From Rattus norvegicus (taxonomy: Eukaryota; Chordata; Mammalia; Rodentia; Muridae), in assembly GCF_036323735.1 (NCBI RefSeq), contig NC_086021.1:125862476-125926475 (forward strand): 64,000 nucleotides of DNA. Direction: 5' to 3'. The position numbers and the translations under genes are program-made. The notes beneath the pieces are model-generated. The model searched no databases and had not been told where the DNA came from. It saw only the letters and a list, made by a program, of their open reading frames with translations. Shown here piece by piece: positions 28,601-34,170 of this stretch (within the stretch, counting starts at the first letter, position 1; each line of letters opens with the position of its first letter).

Positions 28601-31600
28601 AAAGACTGTAACATGAAACTCTGTCCCAGGTTTGTTTGAAATCCATGGAACAACAGTAGTCCCCACTGTGAGTGTTATATCACCAGAAAAACTGTCGGCC
28701 AGCACCAGGAGGCGACATGAGATTCAGGTATATCACATCCACCTTTCTCTGGCTTCTTGCTGGCTTGCTTGCCTTGATTTTACATGTATGGGTGTTTTGC
28801 CTGAATGTATGTCTGTGCACCATACATCTTGGAGGCCTGAAGAGGACATTAGATCCCCTAGAACTGGAGTTGCACATTTTGACTATGCGGGTCCTGGGAA
28901 CTGAACCTGGGTCCACTAAGCCATTTTCTCCAGTGGCTTGTCCTTAGCTTTAAAGAGCCAACCTGGTGGCTTCTGAAGATCTCAACAAAACTCCTCTGGT
29001 GCCACAGCTCAGCCTGTCTGTCCTCCAGAGATGTTAGTAAGCAGCAGCTGTCAACAGATGATCCCTCTAATCTGCCCGCTGTGGCAGTTGGAAGTGGCTT
29101 GTTCCTCTTCTATATAAGGTCATTTTAGACCAGTCATAAGACTGGTTCTCATGGTTTCAGTGTCTGCTGTATGCCTGTGCTAAGGCCACGTGTATAACCT
29201 TAGAGGCAGTGACTTATGCAGTTAAAAGAACAAAAGAGGGTTGGGGATTTAGCTCAGCGGTAGAGCGCTTGCCTAGCAAGTGCAAGGCCCTGGGTTTGGT
29301 CCCCAGCTCCGGGGGAAAAAAAAAAAAAAAAAAAAAAAAACAAAAGAAGTAACAGAGTGTGTTGAATGTGGTAAGAGTGCCATGATACTAATGGAAGACA
29401 ATGTTAAGGGCATTTGATTTGTTGCTATTGTGGTTTTTGTTTTCCTTTCCTTTTTCAAAATAGGGTTTCTCTGTGTAGCCTCGGCTGTCCTGGGCTCTGA
29501 AGCCACTCTGTAGACCAGACTGGCCTTGAACTCAGAGAGATTCACCTGCCTCTGCCCCTCAACTGCTAGGACTAAAGGTGTGCACCACCATAGCCCAGCT
29601 ATTGAAGAGCATCTGTAAGCCAGGTGTGGTGGTGTGACCTGTAACCTCAGCTGCTTGGAAAGGTCTGAAGTTTGAGACCAACCTGGGCAACAGGACAAGC
29701 CCCAAAATCAGTCTTTCCCTCCTCCAAGCTATGTCGAGAGCAAAGCTTTATGTTCTGTTCAGAAACCTTTCTAACCCCTGGCTTTGTCACACTGTTGTGT
29801 TCTGGAATGAGAAATAACATGGCTTAGTTTAACATGTTCTGAACTCCATTTTCTTATTAGGTGCAAACCCGACTTCAGACTACCCTTGCCAATTTACATC
29901 AGAAAAGCAGTGAAATTGAAATTTTGGCTGTAAGTCACATGTTCTTTAACAATTTGAAGATAGCATCTGTCTGCATTGTCTAGTGTGGCCTCAGAATTCA
30001 GGGGTTTTTGGCTGTCAGCTGTATCTGGTGTCAGACACGGCTGATCCTCATGTAAATTACAGGTGATCTAAAGCTAGAAAAAGCTGGAGAGAAAAGATGG
30101 CCATTTGTGTTTCTCTTCTTTCTCTTTGTTTCTATGGCTACACTCAACCCAGGCCTTACTAAGCACACACGGCAGGCAGCATTGTACCTTTGGGTGTGGA
30201 TGTGATCTGAAATCCAGCCTCCAGTGCTTGTTAGCTCACACAGTCCAATTAAATGAAGTCTGCTTTAGGGGCTGGGAAGAGAACTACATGGTTAAAACTC
30301 ATGCATGAGGACTAAAGTCCAGGTCTCCAGAACCCACATAAATGCCTATGATTCCAACCTCAGCAGGGGAAGGAAGACATCAGCAAGTTGGCTCACAGGT
30401 TAGGCACGTCAGCTAGCTCTGGGTGTCACTGAAACTGCCTCAAAGAATAATATGGAAGAGAAGCTAGGAATATCCAGTATCAACCTCGGGACTTCACACA
30501 CATGCACGCACACGTGAACAGAAAAAATATCCATAGCCTTATTTCTGTCCAGTGACACCGTAGCCCCAGCCAGGGTGCGCTGCCTAGACTTCTTACTAAA
30601 TGATATGCTTTGTGTATGAACAGGTGGATCTACCCAAGGAGACCATCTTACAGTTTCTATCGCTAGAGGTAAGCGATGGCAACTGCTCTGCACAACACAA
30701 CACCGCTGAGCGGTCTAACTGCCTCAGTGATTACGTTTGTCTGGAAGCACCAGGAATTTAGTTAGTAACGTTGGTCCTTCTATTAATATGTTATGGTCAT
30801 TCTGAATCAGAATCACAGCCACAAAGGCTCAGAGGCAGGACTTGAACCTAGCAGGTAGCATCAAATAGCTTCTTACACATTGTGCCATGTGTTTCCCAAG
30901 CAAATCTTCATCCCAGTTAGGGAAGCACAACTACACAGAATATTGTAAAAAAGAATCAAAAAAATTGCTTGTTTACGGGTTTATACTTTTATACAGTTTT
31001 TCTATTTTTAAAATTTTCAAGTCTCCCATGGTAATAAGATAATAACTACAGGTAATTTTTATTTTATATTTTTGTGAAAAAGAATGTTACCACATAGCCT
31101 ATCCCAGTTTGCCTTCTGCAGCTGTGATAACACTGACCAAAAACAACCTCGGAGGGAAGGTTATCACCTCTTATAGACTAGAGTCCCTTACTGAAGGAAG
31201 CCAAGGTAGAACTCCAAGGCAGGAATACTGACTGACTAGCGGGCTGGCAGGCTTGCTTTATAGACAAGGCCAGCCAGCCTGCCTACCTGCCTGCCTGCCC
31301 AGAATAGCATCACTCACAGTGAGCTAGGCCCTCCCACATGAATCTTGAATCAAGAGAAATGCCCCAGGTGCCAACTGCTGGAACTAGTTCTTTTAATGGT
31401 CCCTTTTTCCAACCTAGTTTGTGTCAGTAACAATAATAGCCCAAGCTGGCCCTGAATTGCAGTAATCCTCCTGCCTCAGGCTTCTAGGAACTGAGATGAC
31501 AGGCTACAGGTAATTTTCAAAGCATTTCCTATCAAATAACTTATCCATACAGTTTGGTCATAGATTAAAAATAATCTGCATTAAGATTGGAATTGGAAGC

Positions 31601-32916
31601 AGAAGGGTCCTCAGTTCAGGGCCAGTCAGTGGTACAGACTAAGACCCTGTTCTCCTCATTACCTGTTGATCAGACAGATAAGCATACAGCACTCTCTGGC
31701 AGTTTGCTGACTTTTGATCCAGTCCAGTGAGCAGACATGAAAGGCAACAATGTCCACCGCACACAGGAAATGTCCAAGGAAAGCAATCTAAAGTCACATT
31801 TGCACAGCTGGGCTGTGGCAAGGCCAAGCAGGCTCTAACTAGATACCGATAGTCTTACAGGGCTAGGCTGTAACCCTGCTGCTCTGCTCTGTCACATCTG
31901 GTCTGATCTTTCCTAGTGGGACGCTGATGAACAGGCATTTAACACAACCGTGAAACAGCTGCTGTCACGCCTGCCAAAGCAAAGATACCTCAAACTCGTC
32001 TGCGACGAAATCTATAACATCAAAGTTGAGAAGAAGTAAGTTATAGCAGGTTTCTTGTGGTTAAAATTTAGGGAAGGGTCTGAGTGAATGTCAAGGATTA
32101 AGAGCCCAGGAGTCCTAGACTGAATCACAGTGAGGATCTTATCAGTAACACTGTGGGCCTGAATGTAGTCATTGGAGTAGAATGTGTGACACGTGAGACA
32201 TGGAGCTCATGCCACTTTCCTCTTCATCACATCCTTTTGAGACAGGGTCTCTCTAGCTCGGCTGACTGGCATCACTGAGCTTGGGGAACACACACATCTC
32301 TGCCCTGTCCAAGGTTACACTTTCACGAACCACTCTGCCCAGCTTTTAACACTGGTTCTAGGGATTCAAACTCCATGCTTGCTTGGCATGTACTTTACCA
32401 AGTAAGCCATCTCCCAAGCCTTAGAAAACATTTACACAACTAAGGGCAGGGATGATGGCACACAACTATAATCCTAACACTTGGGATGTAGATACAATCA
32501 GGAATCCAAGGTCATCCTTGGCTTTATAAGCAAGTTTAAAGCCAGTCTGAGTTAAATGAAACCCAGTCACAAAAAAGCAAATGACATTAAAAAACAAAGA
32601 ACATGACTGTCTTTGCTGTATATGTCAAAATGCCAATCATTTATGGCAGTTTCAACCAAAAAGATGTCAAGGAAGTTGGTGGTGAATGGCAGTTTCTTCA
32701 TCAGAACTTAACTGCAAACTGTCAGTCACAGCTCCAGGAATGTTTATGCACCCTTTCTAGTAATCAGTCTCCTACCATACTTGTAATTAAAACAAAGCTG
32801 TTCGCCAATTTTATCCCACTAAGTCTGTCATCCGTGCGCCTGTCCTTTTCTTTTGCAGGGTGTCGGTGTTGTTCCTGTACAGCTACAGAGATGACTACTA
32901 CAGAATCCTATTCTGA
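168..32916 (+). CDS. Eif2ak4: GCN2 eIF2-alpha kinase, 3' half (23 coding exons)
   Basis: GCN2 binds uncharged tRNA through a HisRS-like domain, dimerises, docks on ribosomes and phosphorylates eIF2-alpha on Ser51, starting the integrated stress response in the cytoplasm. Exons: 168-225, 1044-1123, 2196-2297, 4073-4126, 6139-6375, 7723-7798, 8567-8688, 11421-11470, 12373-12541, 13657-13773, 14362-14427, 17758-17928, 18262-18396, 18677-18784, 19962-20090, 22277-22363, 25905-26017, 28024-28082, 28630-28727, 29861-29929, 30624-30668, 31917-32035, 32859-32916. All introns are GT...AG and the joined exons give 773 codons plus stop with no frame break. Assuming the usual 1648 residues, this is residues 876-1648: end of kinase domain (to about 1001), HisRS-like domain (about 1022-1493) and C-terminal domain (about 1514-1648). 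The RWD, pseudokinase and N-terminal kinase lobe lie upstream of the window. Identity rests on recall of the family sequence and is very secure. Confidence 0.98.
700..871 (+). mobile_element. B3-like SINE, Eif2ak4 intron
   Basis: Contains CTGATGACCTGAGTTCA and ends AAATAAATAAAGATAA. Confidence 0.8.
914..990 (+). mobile_element. Diverged ID-like SINE
   Basis: Degenerate A box (GGTGTAGCTCACTG) and B box (GGGTTCAGTCC) spacing of an old ID/tRNA-derived SINE, just before an Eif2ak4 exon. Confidence 0.7.
1044..1123 (+). CDS. Eif2ak4: Eif2ak4 exon, activation loop with autophosphorylation threonines
   Basis: 80 bp encoding HLTGMVGTALYVSPEVQG and on to YNQ. The two Thr in LTGMVGT fall at 898 and 903 by back-counting, the known GCN2 autophosphorylation sites; SPE is the APE-equivalent end of the activation segment. 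The donor is GTACTG and the intron turns into a (TG)n array only five bases into the intron. Confidence 0.95.
1128..1184 (+). repeat. Eif2ak4: (TG)n microsatellite at an Eif2ak4 5' splice site
   Basis: About 28 TG units starting at intron position +5 of the donor CAG/GTAC. Confidence 0.97.
1718..1792 (+). mobile_element. Diverged ID-like SINE
   Basis: Starts GGCTAGGGACATGGCTCAGT; body only, no clear tail. Confidence 0.65.
2196..2297 (+). CDS. Eif2ak4: Eif2ak4 exon, kinase C-lobe helix F
   Basis: 102 bp, 34 codons, including VDLFSLGIILFEM, the counterpart of the DxWSxG motif of helix F. The donor is a weak GTGGGT, chosen because it alone keeps frame with the next exon (LRD then PTSPKFP). Confidence 0.93.
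2431..2530 (-). mobile_element. B1 SINE, antisense, diverged
   Basis: GCCCAGGCTAGCCTGAAAC through GATTACAGATCCATGGCACC. Confidence 0.75.
3220..3325 (+). mobile_element. B1 SINE
   Basis: GCCAGGCCTGGTGGGGCATG head and TTCAAGGCCAGCCTGGACTA core. Confidence 0.85.
4073..4126 (+). CDS. Eif2ak4: Eif2ak4 exon, kinase C-lobe
   Basis: 54 bp, 18 codons: PTSPKFPDDFEDGEHTKQ. Acceptor TTTTAG, donor GTAATT. This short acidic segment sits between helices F/G and H of the kinase C-lobe. Confidence 0.93.
4558..4640 (-). mobile_element. ID/B4-like SINE fragment
   Basis: Antisense B-box and A-box remnants (CCAGGGAATCAAACATAGG, CCACCACTGAACTATCTG). Confidence 0.55.
4689..4736 (+). repeat. (GT)n microsatellite
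   Basis: About 24 GT units in the intron before the 237-bp exon. Confidence 0.96.
5284..5397 (-). mobile_element. B1 SINE, antisense
   Basis: TAGACCAGGCTGGCCTTGAA core and CACCTGCCTCTGCTTCTACC. Confidence 0.88.
5510..5645 (+). mobile_element. B1 SINE, diverged
   Basis: GGCACATGTCTTTAATTCCC head and GAGTTCAAAGCATGGTCTAC core. Confidence 0.8.
6139..6375 (+). CDS. Eif2ak4: Eif2ak4 exon, end of kinase domain and linker
   Basis: Largest exon here: 237 bp, 79 codons. It carries LNHDPAKRPTAMELL, the conserved helix H/I arginine region that closes protein kinase domains, followed by the linker and the start of the HisRS-like domain (IDYTYDSDILK). Donor GTGGGC is non-consensus at +4 to +6. Confidence 0.96.
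6560..6716 (-). mobile_element. B3-like SINE, antisense
   Basis: GGTCAGAGGACAACCTGTAG and CCTGCTAAGCCATCCC are B3 hallmarks read in reverse. Confidence 0.85.
7723..7798 (+). CDS. Eif2ak4: Eif2ak4 exon, HisRS-like domain start
   Basis: 76 bp encoding GNFLIRTAKIQQLVCETI...FKRH. It corresponds to the N-terminal helix of class II synthetase catalytic folds. Ends in phase 1; donor GTATGT. Confidence 0.94.
7855..8145 (+). mobile_element. B3/B4-type SINE, long and diverged
   Basis: CCTGAGTTCGGTCCGCAGCA then a CA-rich tail up to TATACACACACACAG. Confidence 0.7.
8147..8245 (+). mobile_element. B1 SINE, diverged
   Basis: GCCAGATGTGGCTGTAATCT head, AGACCCAGTCTCAATAAAA tail. Confidence 0.78.
8567..8688 (+). 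CDS. Eif2ak4: Eif2ak4 exon, HisRS-like motif 1 region
   Basis: 122 bp: AVQLCTPLLLPRNRQIYEH then MDHSGMLVMLPFDLR. In HisRS this stretch spans motif 1 and the strand carrying the histidine-adenylate contact PLR; here it reads FDLR. Acceptor GTGTAG, donor GTGAGC. Confidence 0.94.
9470..9668 (-). mobile_element. B3-like SINE, antisense
   Basis: CACAGAGGCAGAAGAGGGCA and CCCTTAACCACTACTCC. Confidence 0.8.
9890..10003 (+). mobile_element. B1 SINE
   Basis: AGCTGGGCATGGTGGCTATA head; immediately followed by a B2/B3 element. Confidence 0.85.
10011..10200 (+). mobile_element. B2/B3 SINE in Eif2ak4 intron
   Basis: GGGGAGCTGGAGAGGTGACT head, CCCTCTTCTGACTTCTGTGG middle, AAAATAAACTTG tail. Confidence 0.85.
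10640..10822 (-). mobile_element. B4-like SINE, antisense
   Basis: GGAGACCATGCGCAAATGCT through CATGAGCCCTGCTCCCAGCC; GA-rich interior. Confidence 0.65.
11421..11470 (+). CDS. Eif2ak4: Eif2ak4 exon, HisRS-like domain
   Basis: 50 bp: VPFARYVARNNILNLK plus two bases of an arginine codon completed in the next exon. Acceptor CTTTCAG, donor GTAAGG. It leads directly into motif 2. Confidence 0.93.
12373..12541 (+). CDS. Eif2ak4: Eif2ak4 exon, HisRS-like motif 2
   Basis: 169 bp. Encodes RYCIERVFRPRKLDRFHPKE, the degenerate motif 2 that in GCN2 family studies is required for tRNA binding, then LECAFDIVTS and the helix up to FPALQ. Donor GTTCCT is weak. Confidence 0.95.
13340..13510 (+). mobile_element. 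B1 SINE with (GGAT/GGTG)n tail
   Basis: B1 core GCCAGCCTGGTCTGCAAAGC; the expected A tail is replaced by a GGAT/GGTG tetranucleotide array at 13446-13510. Confidence 0.82.
13657..13773 (+). CDS. Eif2ak4: Eif2ak4 exon, HisRS-like domain
   Basis: 117 bp, 39 codons: ERNYSIYLNHTMLLKAILLH...VYVILYDAV. In frame on both sides; donor GTGAGC. Confidence 0.95.
14245..14340 (-). mobile_element. Eif2ak4: B1 SINE, antisense, abutting an Eif2ak4 acceptor
   Basis: AACAGGGTCTCACTATGTTG to CCAAGAACTAGGCATCAC; the splice acceptor AG is at 14360-14361. Confidence 0.88.
14362..14427 (+). CDS. Eif2ak4: Eif2ak4 exon, HisRS-like domain insert
   Basis: 66 bp, 22 codons: TEKLTRREVEAKFCNLSLSSNS. An antisense B1 SINE ends about 20 bp before the acceptor, so the tract TCCCTTTTTCTTCTCC at 14341-14356 is nearly all that separates repeat and exon. 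Donor GTAAGT. Confidence 0.94.
15190..15345 (+). mobile_element. B1 SINE
   Basis: GAGGCCAGCCTGGTCTACAA core with an AAAAATCAAAAAG tail; first of a tandem B1 pair. Confidence 0.88.
15360..15512 (+). mobile_element. B1 SINE
   Basis: GGGGCACATCTTTAATCCCA head; second of the tandem pair, tail AAAAACAAAGTAAATAAATA. Confidence 0.9.
15806..16035 (+). repeat. Old rodent interspersed repeat, copy 1
   Basis: AACACCATAGCCAAAAGCAG to CTAGTTTGTGTCAGGTGACA. The same family recurs at about 31110-31440 and 42805-43195; I cannot name it securely. Confidence 0.6.
16197..16236 (+). repeat. (AATAAAT)n microsatellite
   Basis: AT-rich heptamer array changing to AAAT units. Confidence 0.93.
16838..16975 (+). mobile_element. 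B1 SINE
   Basis: GGTGTGTACCTTTAATCCCA head and CCCTGTCTCAAAATAAAGAG tail. Confidence 0.82.
17758..17928 (+). CDS. Eif2ak4: Eif2ak4 exon, HisRS-like insertion domain
   Basis: 171 bp, 57 codons, beginning LCRLYKFIEQKGDLQDLTP and ending KKLGVKLQ. Mostly helical segment; acceptor TTTCCAG, donor GTTTGA (weak). Confidence 0.96.
18262..18396 (+). CDS. Eif2ak4: Eif2ak4 exon with AAGGRYD histidine-specific motif
   Basis: 135 bp, 45 codons. Contains EILAAGGRYDLL, the counterpart of the HisA-type AGGRYDGL motif of histidyl-tRNA synthetases, which is clear support for the HisRS-like domain. Donor GTGAGG. Confidence 0.96.
18677..18784 (+). CDS. Eif2ak4: Eif2ak4 exon, HisRS-like motif 3 region
   Basis: 108 bp, 36 codons: IPKFRGPQALGPVPTAVGVS then IAIDKIFAAVLN. 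The VGVSIAIDK stretch corresponds to motif 3 (GxGxxxxR in active synthetases), with the catalytic Arg replaced, as expected for a non-catalytic HisRS-like domain. Donor GTAAGT. Confidence 0.95.
19962..20090 (+). CDS. Eif2ak4: Eif2ak4 exon, anticodon-binding-like region
   Basis: 129 bp, 43 codons: VTVSSCDLLVVSAGQMSMSR then KLWTAGITAEIMYDWSQ. Resembles the alpha/beta anticodon-binding fold that follows HisRS motif 3. Donor GTAAGG. Confidence 0.95.
20775..20990 (+). mobile_element. B3-like SINE, Eif2ak4 intron
   Basis: GAGGCTAGAGAGGTGCCTCA head, CCAGGGATCCAAACCC middle, ACATATAAAAATG tail. Confidence 0.85.
21075..21380. repeat. Old mammalian interspersed repeat
   Basis: CCACAAACCCAGTGGCTTAA and TCTGTTCCTTGCCTTTTCC match an ancient family also seen at about 43700-44170. 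Name uncertain. Confidence 0.5.
21815..21905 (-). mobile_element. B1 SINE fragment, antisense
   Basis: TGAGACAGGGTCCCACTGTG to GGGATTACAGGCAAGAACC. Confidence 0.82.
22277..22363 (+). CDS. Eif2ak4: Eif2ak4 exon, anticodon-binding-like region
   Basis: 87 bp, 29 codons: SQEELQEYCRHHEITYVALV and on to GSHVK. Acceptor TTTCAG, donor GTAAAG. A short ID-like repeat and long CA/CT arrays follow within 20-310 bp of the donor. Confidence 0.95.
22380..22535 (+). repeat. ID-like SINE followed by CA/CG dinucleotide array
   Basis: GGGCTGGAGGTGTGGCTCAG head at 22380; from 22452 a mixed (CA)n/(CACG)n array, Z-DNA-prone alternating purine-pyrimidine. Confidence 0.8.
22611..22669 (+). repeat. (CT)n microsatellite
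   Basis: About 58 bp of pure CT in the Eif2ak4 intron. Confidence 0.97.
22730..22922 (-). mobile_element. B3-like SINE, antisense
   Basis: CTCTTAGCCACTGAGCCATC close to its 5' end. Confidence 0.85.
23208..23400 (+). mobile_element. B3-like SINE
   Basis: GGCTACAGAGATGGCTTAGT head, CACCCACATCAGGACTCAAC interior. Confidence 0.82.
23660..23865 (-). mobile_element. B3/B2-like SINE, antisense
   Basis: GGGATCCCCTGGAACTGGAG to CTGAGCTCTCTCTCAGCCCC. Confidence 0.82.
24070..24365. mobile_element. L1-derived fragment
   Basis: CTGGCTCATTTTATTTAACA, CCACATTTTGTTTGTCCATT and CAATAATAAACATGGAGGTG match a well-known conserved stretch of ancient L1 elements. No open ORF2 remains. Confidence 0.7.
24366..25575. 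other. Eif2ak4 intron stretch without recognised features
   Basis: About 1.2 kb of non-simple sequence. I see no exon, SINE or conserved motif; it may be an ancient repeat that is too diverged to read by eye. Confidence 0.4.
25578..25742 (+). mobile_element. B3-like SINE, short
   Basis: CTGATGACCTAAATCCACTC core and ACTAAATAAAATAACAGTC tail. Confidence 0.78.
25905..26017 (+). CDS. Eif2ak4: Eif2ak4 exon, end of HisRS-like domain
   Basis: 113 bp encoding VKSFEKERQTEKRVLESDLV and on to GDERNF plus two bases of an Arg codon. Highly charged. It follows a 3.5-kb repeat-rich intron; donor GTAAAT. Confidence 0.94.
26250..26400 (+). mobile_element. B1 SINE, diverged
   Basis: GGTGGCACATGTCTGTGATC head, CAAGTTCAAAGCCAACCTGG core. 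Confidence 0.8.
26541..26695 (+). mobile_element. B2 SINE in Eif2ak4 intron
   Basis: Starts GGGTTGGAGAGATGACTCAG and ends in an AAATAAATAATTC tail. Moderately diverged. Confidence 0.9.
27000..27125 (+). mobile_element. B1-like SINE, degraded
   Basis: GTTCAAGTCCAGCCTGGGAT core and CCCTGTCTCAAAAACAACAA tail. Confidence 0.65.
28024..28082 (+). CDS. Eif2ak4: Eif2ak4 exon, start of C-terminal domain
   Basis: 59 bp: DASDNLAVQTLKGSFSNAS. Two AGs overlap at the acceptor (28022-28025); only the first keeps frame with both neighbouring exons, so that one was chosen. Donor GTATAA. Confidence 0.92.
28388..28510 (+). mobile_element. B1 SINE
   Basis: GAAGCCAGCCTGGTCTTCAA core; ends CCATCTCAGAGAGATAAAA, 120 bp before an exon. 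Confidence 0.82.
28630..28727 (+). CDS. Eif2ak4: Eif2ak4 exon, C-terminal domain
   Basis: 98 bp: LFEIHGTTVVPTVSVISPEK then RRRHEIQ. The basic RRRHE run precedes the helices that dimerise and contact ribosomes. Donor GTATAT. Confidence 0.94.
28770..28945 (-). mobile_element. B3-like SINE, antisense
   Basis: GGAGGCCTGAAGAGGACATT; starts about 40 bp after the Eif2ak4 exon at 28630-28727. Confidence 0.85.
29238..29338 (+). mobile_element. ID SINE (young), Eif2ak4 intron
   Basis: Near-consensus ID body with Pol III A and B box regions and a ~30-nt A tail. Flanked by a 9-bp duplication AACAAAAGA (29229-29237 and 29339-29347). Confidence 0.95.
29445..29600 (-). mobile_element. B1 SINE, antisense
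   Basis: GGGTTTCTCTGTGTAGCCTC to GTGTGCACCACCATAGCCC; first arm of an inverted B1 pair. Confidence 0.92.
29615..29705 (+). mobile_element. B1 SINE
   Basis: AAGCCAGGTGTGGTGGTGTG head and GAGACCAACCTGGGCAACAG core; second arm of the inverted pair, 15 bp away. Confidence 0.82.
29861..29929 (+). CDS. Eif2ak4: Eif2ak4 exon, C-terminal domain
   Basis: 69 bp, 23 codons: VQTRLQTTLANLHQKSSEIE then ILA. Amphipathic helix; donor GTAAGT. Confidence 0.95.
30265..30420 (+). mobile_element. B3/B4-like SINE, degraded
   Basis: GGGGCTGGGAAGAGAACTAC head and CCAGAACCCACATAAATGCC interior. Confidence 0.65.
30624..30668 (+). CDS. Eif2ak4: Eif2ak4 exon, C-terminal domain (45 bp)
   Basis: Smallest exon in the window: 15 codons VDLPKETILQFLSLE. 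Donor GTAAGC. Confidence 0.93.
31110..31440 (+). repeat. Old rodent interspersed repeat, copy 2
   Basis: GCTGTGATAACACTGACCAA to CTAGTTTGTGTCAGTAACA; strongly diverged. A B1 fragment follows at about 31432-31515. Confidence 0.5.
31917..32035 (+). CDS. Eif2ak4: Eif2ak4 exon, C-terminal domain
   Basis: 119 bp: WDADEQAFNTTVKQLLSRLP then KQRYLKLVCDEIYNIKVEK. Part of the dimerisation and ribosome-association module. Ends in phase 2; donor GTAAGT. Confidence 0.95.
32236..32422 (-). mobile_element. Antisense B1 plus ID-like fragment
   Basis: TTGAGACAGGGTCTCTCTAG to CTGCCCAGCTTTT, then GGGATTCAAACTCCATGC to AAGCCATCTCCCAAGCC. Confidence 0.8.
32450..32580 (+). mobile_element. B1 SINE
   Basis: ATGATGGCACACAACTATAA head and AACCCAGTCACAAAAAAGC tail; with the antisense B1 just upstream it could pair in the last Eif2ak4 intron. 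Confidence 0.75.
32859..32916 (+). CDS. Eif2ak4: Eif2ak4 terminal coding exon
   Basis: Last 58 coding bases: VSVLFLYSYRDDYYRILF then TGA at 32914-32916. The 3'UTR follows directly and is short, about 180-190 nt. Confidence 0.96.
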
Positions 32917-33105
32917 CCCTAAAGAACTGCTGCTGTATTGTTCAGATGGACAGGGACTTGTACTGGAATAATGGAATGTTGTGCATTCAATCCATTTTAA
33001 CTTTAAATTCTAATAAGCTGTCCTACAAAGCTGAGCTTTGTCGGTTTTTCATGTGTTATAAATTCACCTTTTTGATATAATAAATGTTTTCATATATATA
33101 GCTGT
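32917..33105 (+). terminator. Eif2ak4: Eif2ak4 3'UTR and poly(A) signal
   Basis: AATAAA at 33079-33084 is the only canonical signal downstream of the stop before the next SINE cluster. Cleavage is inferred about 15-25 nt later, so the end coordinate is approximate. Confidence 0.75.
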
Positions 33106-33659
33106 TTTCCAGTTGCAGTTCTTCCAATACTGGAGGTTCTACGGAGCTGGAGAAGAAAACAGACTTGTCTTCCTTTGATCCTAAACACTAAGCACATAAA
33201 AAATGTCCTAACATTTATTTACATTCTCCTAGTAGATAAAAAAGGCAGAGATCAAAAAAATCATCAAATCATCCCTTGTGATCTGTTCCGCCTCTTCAGC
33301 TGGGTGGGCGGGCAGAACATGGTCTTACTTTGCACCCCAAACTGGTCTCAAACTCAATCAGCTACCTCCACTGAGAGACCACTGAGAGTACAGGCTTATG
33401 TCACCACACCAGGCAGAATCTTTATTCTTGATGATTCTCTGATGTCTATCCTAATGTCATTAAGCAAACTCCTGTTTGGCTGAAAGCTCAGACCGGCTGA
33501 AGGAATTATGTAAGATCAGACAAGGTCCAGAGAGGCGGCTCAGCAGTAAAGACACCAAGCCCAATGACCCGGTTCAGTCCCAGACACGTGTGGTATGGGA
33601 GAGCCAATCACACAACTTGTTGCTGTGGCACAGCAAATGTGCAAGACATACAAAATAAC
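33106..33659. other. Short tail-to-tail spacer between Eif2ak4 and Srp14
   Basis: About 550 bp. I see a degraded antisense B1 at roughly 33275-33420 and a B3-like + strand SINE at roughly 33515-33655. No gene or conserved motif was recognised. Confidence 0.6.
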
Positions 33660-34080
33660 TAAATGTGATTTTTTTTTTATTTTAAATTATATAACCAAGA
33701 AAAACAACCCACCTGTAGGATAACACAACTTTTAATAAAACTATTACAGTAATCTCAAAGACAAGGCAAAAACCACTGAGTAACTGTACCATCTAGAGTT
33801 AGGAGTTATTGTCAGGAATATGGTAGGAAAAACAGCAACTAGCATGAAGATTATGATGCATAGCTCTTCAAAGATGACTAGAGACCTTACTGCTGGAATC
33901 TAAGAATATCCAGCCATACAGTGCAAATCTAAAACTGGTTTCTTACCACAACTAGCCTATGGCCATCCCAACCCTTCTCTCTTAATAGACCCTTCCGTGA
34001 AAACGGTTACATACAGAGGTACTGAAAGCAGCAAACAGGAAAACTGCACTGGTGCAGCTGATTGGTAGTGGCCACGCCTG
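33660..34080 (-). terminator. Srp14: Srp14 3'UTR with candidate poly(A) signals
   Basis: On the - strand an ATTAAA lies at 33736-33731 and an AATAAA at 33681-33676. Either could direct cleavage, so the 3' end is between about 33655 and 33715. Confidence 0.6.
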
Positions 34081-34170
34081 TCACTGTGCTGGTTTGCTCT
34101 TCTTACTCTTGTTCTTCTTGTCCCTCTTCTTCAGCCCATCCATGTTGGCTCTCAGTAGATTTGAATAGGC
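34081..34170 (-). CDS. Srp14: Srp14 exon 5 coding part
   Basis: 90 bp: AYSNLLRANMDGLKKRDKKN then KSKKSKPAQ and TGA at 34083-34081. The lysine-rich end is the RNA-contacting tail. Confidence 0.96.
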   Translation of the reverse strand, partial: AYSNLLRANMDGLKKRDKKNKSKKSKPAQ

